Below, one piece after another: positions 5,652 through 10,967 of a stretch of DNA of 10,967 bases (positions are counted from its first letter, which is position 1; each line of letters opens with the position of its first letter). The stretch comes from an uncultured Bacteroidales bacterium. Lineage in GTDB: Bacteria > Bacteroidota > Bacteroidia > Bacteroidales > P3. The translations under genes were made by a program, and so were the position numbers. Location of the stretch: the NCBI GenBank assembly GCA_947097635.1, contig CAMURW010000025.1, forward strand, positions 1 to 10,967. The letters run 5' to 3'. The notes below the pieces were generated by a model that saw only the letters and a program-made list of their open reading frames with translations, made no database searches and was not told the origin of the DNA.

Positions 5652-8516
5652 TCAATACAGCGAGTAGTTCTCGTTGTTCTGATAACTTTGGCGTTTCTCG
5701 TACTTGATGTCCTTCAGGGAACTGGCTTTGATGTTCACGATGAAATTCCAACTGCGATAATATCCGAAGGGTACCCAGTTGAAGCGCATCTCCCAGCAGT
5801 GCAGGTCGCGATAGATGTCTAGGCTGGTGTAGCTGAAACCCTTGTTCACGAAGTCGTAGCTCGAGGAGAAACTGATGCGCCAATGATCCGTGAGGCTCAC
5901 ATTGCCGCTGATGCCTAGGCTCTGCACCACGTTGCTGGAGAAGTTGTACTGGCTGGCAACGTAAGTGCTCACATAGCTCAGCGTGTAGTTGAAAGAGAGG
6001 CTCCACGGCATACTGAAGTCCACGTAGTTGCCTGCCAGCAGGCCGGGATTGAAATCGTAGGGGCTCTGAAGGATAGGGGACAACAACTCGACATTGTTGC
6101 TGCGGACAGGACGACCATTGTCGTCCTTGCGCCTGAAAGTCTCGTTGCTGAGACTCCAGGACAGTTGCACACTCCAGGTGGAGTTGTTGCGCTGGAACAG
6201 TTTGCGCCGTGTGTTCCACAACAGTTGGCTGTGCTTGCGACCGGCGCTGTCCACCTCGTAGGGGATGAAATTGCCGCTATAGTTGAGCATCAGTCCCCTG
6301 AACAGCGTGGTACGTCCGTTCACCGTGAGGTCGCTCCAGTTCAGCGAATCCTTGGAGAGGTCGTAATTCATGGCAACGGTGAGGTTCTCTATAAGCACAA
6401 TCTTCTTCAGTTCCTCCTCCTCTTCCTCCTCGGACAATGCCGCAGTATCGGCGGCATGGCTTCTCTTCAGCCTCAAGGGCTTGAACTTTGCCTCCAGATT
6501 GTTGCCGATGCTGAACCCCAGCATGCCGCTCTTGCCGTCCGCAGGGCCACCGTAGAGACTCTGTTCGAAGATGGAGTAGCGATGCACGTAGCCTGTGCTG
6601 TCCGTGTAGCTCTTCCAGAAGCCTAGTTTCTCATTACCGAAGTCGGGCCGGAAACTGAAGTTGACGGAGGGGTTGATAACGTGTCGCAGGGCCTTGAAAT
6701 GCGGCAGGCGAAAATTGAACATTCCGTAGATGCGCGTGCCGAGCGACGACGAGAAGCTGAAGTCGCGGTTGGCACGGAAGCCCCGCACGGTGTCTATCTT
6801 CAAGGCCTGAGTGGCAGAGTCTATGCTTTTGCGGATGGTGCTCCAGTGCCAACGCTCGTTGTAGGAGATATTGTTTGTCCAGTTGAAGAAGCGCAGCACC
6901 TTGACGCTGCTCTGTACGGGAATGCGATGGCTGATGCCATACTGCATCTTGCTTAGCACGCTGCGCTTCAGCAGGTTGGTGTCCTGCACGCTGAGGTTGT
7001 TGCCACCATTCATCACATAACTCATACTGATATTCTGGTACCATTTGTTGCTGCCAGTGGCGTTTTTTCCGCGGAATGGATAGAAAGTGATGCTGCTTAA
7101 CGACACCGTTGGCAACTTAAGGTTCATGAGACCCGTCTGGCTGTTGAAACTCTCGTTGAAGGCAGCACTGAGGTTCAGGAAAGCACTCAGTTGCGTGTTA
7201 TAGCTCATACTGGAGGTGGTGGTGCTGTTGAAGTAGTCGTTGCTGTTCGTGGTAGTCTTGTTGTAGTTGCGGCTCTGCAGGTTGACGTTGGCACTGAAGC
7301 GGCTGTGGGGGTTGGCCTTGGCATCCTGGTCGTGACGCCAGGCCACCTTAAAATCGCTGAACACATTATACTGCGCCGTGTCCTCCTTCAGACCCTGGCG
7401 ATAGCGCCCGTAGCTGATGTCCACTGAGCCTTTGTAGCGATAGCGCTTGTAATAGTTGCTCCTCACCTCTCCTTTCCAACTGATGTTGGTGTAGAGTTCC
7501 GCCAGAAAGGTGAGGTCCATGTTGTCGTTCACCGCCCAGTAGTAACCGCCGTCCTTCAGATAATAGCCACGTCCGTTCATCCAGCCGTAGGAGGGCACTA
7601 TGATGCCACTGCTGCGACCTTTCACCAAGGGGAAGAAGGCGAACGGCAACGCCAGAGGCGTAGGCACGTCGCGAATGGAGACATAAGCAGGACCAGTAAG
7701 TATCATGCTGCCAGTGATGAGCTTGCTGTGGCTGAAATTGATGGCAAAATGGGGATGGGCGTAGTTGCAGGTAGTGTATTGTCCAGACGAAAGGAACATA
7801 ACGCTGTCACTCACCATCTTGACACGTGCACCGTGCAGGTAACCGTCGCCTTCCTGCGTGAGGACACCGCTGACGATGCCTTTTTTGGTGCTATAATTGA
7901 ACGTCAGGGTGTCGGCATAGTACTCTGCGTCGTCCTGCTTGAAATAGGGACGGCCGGCATACTGTCCCGTGCTGTCGGGCACGCCGCGTGCCTTCAGCGT
8001 CTGCCTGTTGAAGTCCACCACTACCTCGTCGGCCTTCAGTTCCATGCCGTCATAGTGGATGTCGCCCTCCTTATACAACGTGGCCTGCCGCGTGTCCAGA
8101 TTAATGGCCACGCTGTCCACGGCCTTATAGTGAATGATATCGGTGATGGCGTTGGGCGACAGCTGCAGCAATATCTCGCCATGTCGGATGCTGTCCGCGC
8201 GTGCCCTGCTGGCACTGAGGATGCTGTCAGAGACACGAAAGGTGCTGTCGGCAACCTTGTGACGATGCGGTCTGTGCGTCACCTGCATCGCGCTGTCCTG
8301 TGTGCTGCTACTAAAGGCACTGTAGGGTAACGCTTGTCCTGGCTGCTGGGGAGCTGTGGGATTCTGTGCGACGATGGAAAGGGGGAAAAACTGTGACAAC
8401 AGGAAGAGAAAAACAAAAAATAGGCTGCGCCGCCAAGCTTGCGAGGGAATATCCCCTGCCCTCATACGACCTAAACCAAATCGTAATAATGCATTGCTTT
8501 TCAGCCTTCTAAACAT
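5652..8516 (-). CDS. lptD: LPS-assembly protein LptD, Bacteroidota type (outer-membrane beta-barrel)
   Basis: The 954-residue protein forms the outer-membrane pore that inserts lipopolysaccharide into the outer leaflet. A basic stretch (RR at 29-30) and hydrophobic core (32-49) form a signal peptide, probably cut after Ala50 (SIVA|QN). Residues about 128-260 match the periplasmic OstA/LptA-like beta-jellyroll: VAINLDTRQATLY, then VVVDFNRQTLKARGV and YYADTLTFNY. The rest, about 265-954, is rich in alternating aromatic and polar residues, Asn, Ser and Tyr, as in a large beta-barrel. It contains the family segment FAFFPLVKGRSSGIIVPSYG. ATG 8516 is preferred because it follows an A-rich leader and the minus-strand TATCTTTG box. 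ATG 8465 is an alternative that would give a more usual signal-peptide length. The mature protein has only two cysteines, C250 and C907. Seven consecutive Glu residues occur at 696-702. The gene is divergent from the amidase and upstream of the MerR gene. Confidence 0.92.
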   Translation of the reverse strand: MFRRLKSNALLRFGLGRMRAGDIPSQAWRRSLFFVFLFLLSQFFPLSIVAQNPTAPQQPGQALPYSAFSSSTQDSAMQVTHRPHRHKVADSTFRVSDSILSASRARADSIRHGEILLQLSPNAITDIIHYKAVDSVAINLDTRQATLYKEGDIHYDGMELKADEVVVDFNRQTLKARGVPDSTGQYAGRPYFKQDDAEYYADTLTFNYSTKKGIVSGVLTQEGDGYLHGARVKMVSDSVMFLSSGQYTTCNYAHPHFAINFSHSKLITGSMILTGPAYVSIRDVPTPLALPFAFFPLVKGRSSGIIVPSYGWMNGRGYYLKDGGYYWAVNDNMDLTFLAELYTNISWKGEVRSNYYKRYRYKGSVDISYGRYRQGLKEDTAQYNVFSDFKVAWRHDQDAKANPHSRFSANVNLQSRNYNKTTTNSNDYFNSTTTSSMSYNTQLSAFLNLSAAFNESFNSQTGLMNLKLPTVSLSSITFYPFRGKNATGSNKWYQNISMSYVMNGGNNLSVQDTNLLKRSVLSKMQYGISHRIPVQSSVKVLRFFNWTNNISYNERWHWSTIRKSIDSATQALKIDTVRGFRANRDFSFSSSLGTRIYGMFNFRLPHFKALRHVINPSVNFSFRPDFGNEKLGFWKSYTDSTGYVHRYSIFEQSLYGGPADGKSGMLGFSIGNNLEAKFKPLRLKRSHAADTAALSEEEEEEELKKIVLIENLTVAMNYDLSKDSLNWSDLTVNGRTTLFRGLMLNYSGNFIPYEVDSAGRKHSQLLWNTRRKLFQRNNSTWSVQLSWSLSNETFRRKDDNGRPVRSNNVELLSPILQSPYDFNPGLLAGNYVDFSMPWSLSFNYTLSYVSTYVASQYNFSSNVVQSLGISGNVSLTDHWRISFSSSYDFVNKGFSYTSLDIYRDLHCWEMRFNWVPFGYYRSWNFIVNIKASSLKDIKYEKRQSYQNNENYSLY

Positions 8517-8552
8517 TTTATTTTTTTCTTTCAGCAGTTCAAAAAAATTGAC

Positions 8553-8560
8553 TATCTTTG
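8553..8560 (+). promoter_or_regulatory. -7 box (TATCTTTG) of the amidase promoter
   Basis: A full match to TAnnTTTG. A TTTC at 8529-8532 lies 20 bp upstream and fits three of the four bases of the -33 element TTTG. Transcription would start near 8567, giving a leader of about 60 nt before ATG 8628. Confidence 0.65.
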
Positions 8561-8574
8561 CAAAATCAAATCTG

Positions 8575-8582
8575 CAAAGATA
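8575..8582 (-). promoter_or_regulatory. -7 box (TATCTTTG) of the lptD promoter
   Basis: Read on the minus strand this is the same TATCTTTG octamer. A TTTC at 8607-8604 (minus strand) lies 21 bp upstream as a possible -33 element. Transcription would start near 8568, giving a leader of about 52 nt before ATG 8516. The predicted start is within a few bases of the opposing start. Confidence 0.62.
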
Positions 8583-8627
8583 GAAAGAGTTTTGCAATTA
8601 GGAGAAATTTATAAGATTTCATTGAAA

Positions 8628-9965
8628 ATGAAACGTTTAACTTGGTTATTTATTGCGTTACTGATAGCGTTTTGTCCTGCTTTTTCTCAGACAAAAGAGG
8701 TTGCAAAAGTGAAAACTATCGTCATAGACCCCGGTCATGGCGGTATAAAACCCGGCGCACAGGGTGCAAAAATACAAGAAAAAGACTTGGTGCTACAAGT
8801 GGCTATGAAGTTCGGCAAACTCATCGCCGACAACTACCCCGACATCAACATCATCTACACTCGCACCACGGACGTGGATGTGGCACTGAGCGAACGCGCG
8901 CATATCGCCAACCGCAGCAAAGCCGACCTCTTCATCAGCATCCACGCCAACAGCCATCCCACGCACCAGCCCACGGGCGTGGAAACTTTCGTGATGGGGC
9001 TCAGTCAGAGCAAGAGCAACATGGAAGTGGCCAAGAAAGAAAATGCCGACATACTACTGGAAGCCGGCTATGCCGACAACGTGGAATACAAAGGCTTCGA
9101 TCCCAACAGCCCGGAGAGCTACGTGCAGTTCGCCATGTTTCAGAACGCCTTTATGGACCGCAGCCTCAACTTCGCCGGATTCATACAGAAACAGTATGCC
9201 GGCCGCATCAGCACGGTGAACCGCGGCGTGAAACAGGCTGAGCTATTCGTGCTCTACAAGACCACCTGCCCCGCCGTACTTACTGAGATAGGCTTCATAA
9301 GCAACCCCGCCGAGGAGCAATACATGATGAGCGACATGGGACAAGGTACGCTGGCGGAATGCCTGCTTCGTGCCTTCGCACAATACAAGGCTCAGCTGGA
9401 AGGCACGAAGGCGCCTGCCAAGTTCGAGATAGACCTTCCCGGCTATGGCAAGAACGCCCCCAGCACGGCAGAGCTGGCAGCACGCGCCAAAGCGGAAGCC
9501 GACAGCATGGCAGCAATACAGCAAGCAATGCTGGCACAGCAGATGGCAGACAGCATCGCCAGAGTAGAAGCAGACAGCATCGCTGCCATGCAGCCTGTAG
9601 GCACCACACACGACAAACCTGCACCGCCACAGGCACCAGAGTCCACCAAGCCAATCGACGAGCCCTATGTCCCCAAGGAAGAAGTGAAGACAACGGAAGG
9701 CATCGTCTACCGCGTGCAGTTCCTGGTGAGTCCCAAACAGCTGATGCCAGGAGACAAGAAGTTCAAGGGCCTGGAAGACTACGAGATGTACATACAGGAC
9801 GGCACCTACCGCTACACCATGGGCAACTGCGCCACAACGAAGGAAGCTGCCAAGATACAATACGAGGTGAGAAAGAAAGGCTTCGACGATGCCTTTGTCA
9901 TTGCCTTTTACAACGGCACGCGCATCAGCATCCAGCAAGCCAAAGAAATGCTAGAAGAACAATAA
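8628..9965 (+). CDS. Secreted N-acetylmuramoyl-L-alanine amidase (Amidase_3) with C-terminal SPOR-like domain
   Basis: This zinc enzyme cleaves the bond between N-acetylmuramic acid and L-alanine in peptidoglycan, in the periplasm. The 445-residue product has a signal peptide (KR, then hydrophobic 5-17, likely cut after Ser20). The Amidase_3 domain spans about 28-253. Its zinc ligands are His37 (DPGHGG), Glu51 (QEKDL) and His106 (SIHANS), and the catalytic Glu220 is in TEIGFISN. Compared with minimal Amidase_3 domains there is an insertion at about 124-190, which I recall as usual in Bacteroidota. A linker (about 260-355) holds four 8-residue units based on ADSxAxxx (291-322), then a Pro-rich piece. 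Residues about 357-440 resemble a SPOR domain (YRVQFLVS, then a YRYTMGNCATTKEAAKIQYEV segment), which binds denuded glycan strands at division sites. ATG 8628 is chosen because the signal peptide starts there; a TTG at 8592 would add 12 residues with no signal-like character. The ABC ATPase gene follows after 49 nt. Confidence 0.93.
   Translation: MKRLTWLFIALLIAFCPAFSQTKEVAKVKTIVIDPGHGGIKPGAQGAKIQEKDLVLQVAMKFGKLIADNYPDINIIYTRTTDVDVALSERAHIANRSKADLFISIHANSHPTHQPTGVETFVMGLSQSKSNMEVAKKENADILLEAGYADNVEYKGFDPNSPESYVQFAMFQNAFMDRSLNFAGFIQKQYAGRISTVNRGVKQAELFVLYKTTCPAVLTEIGFISNPAEEQYMMSDMGQGTLAECLLRAFAQYKAQLEGTKAPAKFEIDLPGYGKNAPSTAELAARAKAEADSMAAIQQAMLAQQMADSIARVEADSIAAMQPVGTTHDKPAPPQAPESTKPIDEPYVPKEEVKTTEGIVYRVQFLVSPKQLMPGDKKFKGLEDYEMYIQDGTYRYTMGNCATTKEAAKIQYEVRKKGFDDAFVIAFYNGTRISIQQAKEMLEEQ
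9498..9593 (+). repeat. In-frame 24-bp-period repeats in the amidase linker
   Basis: Four consecutive 8-residue units cover residues 291-322: ADSMAAIQ, QAMLAQQM (degenerate), ADSIARVE and ADSIAAMQ. At DNA level, 14 bp (GCAGACAGCATCGC) is repeated exactly at 9546-9559 and 9570-9583. The composition suggests a helical or coiled spacer between the catalytic and SPOR-like domains. Confidence 0.7.
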
Positions 9966-10014
9966 GAAAGATAGCATCACACACCTCTGCAACTATACTA
10001 AGCCGCACCAAACT

Positions 10015-10725
10015 ATGATTGAAATAAAAGACATCAGCAAACTTTTCGGCGCACAGAAAGCACTGGACCATGTCTCCTTCACCGTAGCACCAGGAGAGAT
10101 CGTAGGGCTGCTGGGCCCCAACGGTGCCGGCAAAAGCACACTGATGAAAATCATCACCTGCTTCATTCCTCCCACCGAAGGCGAGGTGTCCGTAGGAGGA
10201 CACAGCGTCTTCGACGCGCCCCTGGAGGTGAGAAGGCTCATCGGCTACCTGCCCGAACAGAACCCCCTATATACAGACATGTACGTACGTGAATTCCTGC
10301 ATTTCATCGCCGGCATCTATGCCAAAGACGGCAAGCTGTGCGACAAGCCTGTGATGGAACGCGTGGAAGAGATGATACAGCTCACCGGACTGACCTTGGA
10401 GGCCAACAAGAAGATTGGCACGCTGAGCAAAGGATATAGACAGCGTGTGGGACTGGCGCAAAGCCTGATACACGCCCCCGGCATCCTCATCCTCGACGAA
10501 CCTACCACAGGGTTGGACCCCAACCAGCTGGAAGAGATACGCACGCTGATACGACGCGTGGGAAAAAACAAGATTATCCTGCTCTCCACGCATATCATGC
10601 AGGAAGTGGAGGCGATGTGCAGCAGAGCCATCATCATCAACCAAGGAAAGATAGTGGACGACGAGCCCTTGAACAACATCACCGCCGCCAAGCTGACAGA
10701 GAAGTTCCACCGCCTCACGGAATAA
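10015..10725 (+). CDS. gldA: ABC transporter ATP-binding protein, GldA-like
   Basis: This 236-residue cytoplasmic ATPase subunit has all nucleotide-binding motifs: Walker A GPNGAGKST (34-42), Q-loop Gln82 (YLPEQ), signature LSKGYRQRVG (137-146), Walker B ILILDEPT (157-164), D-loop GLDP and the switch His193. The variant signature with KGYRQR and the overall N-terminal sequence resemble GldA and related drug/lipid-exporter ATPases (DrrA/CcmA-like). In gliding Bacteroidota, GldA works with GldF and GldG, but homologues occur in many non-gliding members, so motility should not be inferred. Those GldA proteins are, from memory, close to 300 residues; this one stops about 60 residues earlier, at a run of in-frame stops (three TAA then TAG). 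No membrane subunit lies next to it; pyrF follows after 89 nt. Transcription from the amidase promoter is plausible. A GC-rich hairpin (10733-10745) follows but has no U-tract. Confidence 0.85.
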   Translation: MIEIKDISKLFGAQKALDHVSFTVAPGEIVGLLGPNGAGKSTLMKIITCFIPPTEGEVSVGGHSVFDAPLEVRRLIGYLPEQNPLYTDMYVREFLHFIAGIYAKDGKLCDKPVMERVEEMIQLTGLTLEANKKIGTLSKGYRQRVGLAQSLIHAPGILILDEPTTGLDPNQLEEIRTLIRRVGKNKIILLSTHIMQEVEAMCSRAIIINQGKIVDDEPLNNITAAKLTEKFHRLTE

Positions 10726-10814
10726 TAATAGCCCGAGGGGCTCGGCCGCCTCCCACCGATGTCCCCAGCAATCCTCAAAACAAATAATAATACTCCATTC
10801 AAAAACTATAAATT

Positions 10815-10967
10815 ATGAAACGACAAGAAATCATCGACCTCATCCACCAACGCCGCAGCTTCCTGTGCGTAGGGCTGGACACCGACATTAACAAGATTCC
10901 CTCGTGCCTGAGGGACAAACCCGATGCCGTGTCTCTCTTCAACAAAGCCATCATCGACTCAACCATA
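10815..10967 (+). CDS. pyrF: Orotidine 5'-phosphate decarboxylase, N-terminal fragment (gene runs off the right edge)
   Basis: Fifty-one codons are present from ATG 10815. The product decarboxylates OMP to UMP, the last step of de novo pyrimidine synthesis, in the cytoplasm. Residues 15-28 (SFLCVGLDTDINKI) carry the family's first beta-strand with the substrate-binding Asp of GLDTD. FNKAIIDST near the end matches the next helix of the longer (group 2) bacterial PyrF proteins, including those of Bacteroidota. The catalytic Lys/Asp motif lies beyond the window. The 89-nt gap upstream is AT-rich near the start codon, but I could not find a TAnnTTTG box in it. Confidence 0.88.
   Translation, partial: MKRQEIIDLIHQRRSFLCVGLDTDINKIPSCLRDKPDAVSLFNKAIIDSTI

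Larger units (their letters stand above)
8552..8583. repeat. Perfect 11-bp inverted repeat containing both divergent -7 boxes
   Basis: CTATCTTTGCA (8552-8562) and its exact reverse complement (8573-8583) are separated by 10 bp. Each arm carries TATCTTTG pointing towards the opposite arm, so one arm serves each strand. The repeat lies between the lptD and amidase start codons. As RNA it could also fold into a hairpin, but neither predicted transcript would contain both arms. Confidence 0.9.

Noticed and set aside
8592..8627. TTG-initiated N-terminal extension of the amidase
   Set aside because: The 12 extra residues would precede a complete signal peptide and are not needed. ATG 8628 has a typical A-rich upstream context.
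10731..10750. GC-rich hairpin (CCGAG-GGG-CTCGG) after the GldA-like gene as a terminator
   Set aside because: The stem is 5 bp with no T-run after it; the following bases are GC-rich. Readthrough towards pyrF cannot be excluded.
1..10967. The window as a novel defence, mobile or secretion system
   Set aside because: Every sizeable gene belongs to a recognised housekeeping or envelope family. There are no mobile-element genes, direct-repeat boundaries, CRISPR-like arrays or marked composition shifts.

Overview
The window looks like a chromosomal core region of a Bacteroidota member, most likely Bacteroidales and perhaps Prevotellaceae. The evidence is the Bacteroidota-type LptD and GldA-like proteins, a large membrane-anchored SurA/PpiD-type foldase, start codons preceded by A-rich tracts rather than Shine-Dalgarno motifs, and several boxes matching the Bacteroidota -7 element TAnnTTTG (TATCTTTG, TACCTTTG, TATTTTTG). 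Coding DNA is visibly GC-richer than the AT-rich intergenic gaps. I see no transposase, integrase, phage gene, CRISPR array, tRNA or rRNA.

Layout. At the left edge is the 5' end of a tRNA-dihydrouridine synthase gene (minus strand), divergent from cytidine deaminase cdd. Next comes a 706-residue PpiD-like periplasmic foldase, closed by a clear intrinsic terminator (3018-3047). Then follow a membrane-anchored M23 (LytM) peptidase and dxr of the MEP isoprenoid pathway, probably co-transcribed. dxr converges with a two-gene minus-strand unit: lptD (outer-membrane LPS translocon) followed by a small MerR-type regulator. lptD is divergent from a secreted N-acetylmuramoyl-L-alanine amidase with a C-terminal SPOR-like domain. 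The amidase is followed by a GldA-like ABC ATPase and, at the right edge, the start of pyrF.

Functional theme. The middle of the window is dominated by cell-envelope functions: a periplasmic foldase, two peptidoglycan hydrolases, LPS export, and the route to the isoprenoid lipid carrier. Housekeeping tRNA and pyrimidine genes lie at both ends. The strongest unusual feature is the lptD/amidase intergenic region, where a perfect 11-bp inverted repeat is built from two opposing TATCTTTG boxes. The two divergent promoters are therefore superimposed and probably cannot be occupied at the same time.

I did not find an undescribed multi-gene system. The findings are regulatory and protein-level oddities inside an otherwise recognisable housekeeping/envelope region. 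Gene-order comparisons with relatives are from memory and are marked as such. Intergenic stretches are all under 300 bases, and their contents are described under the neighbouring features.
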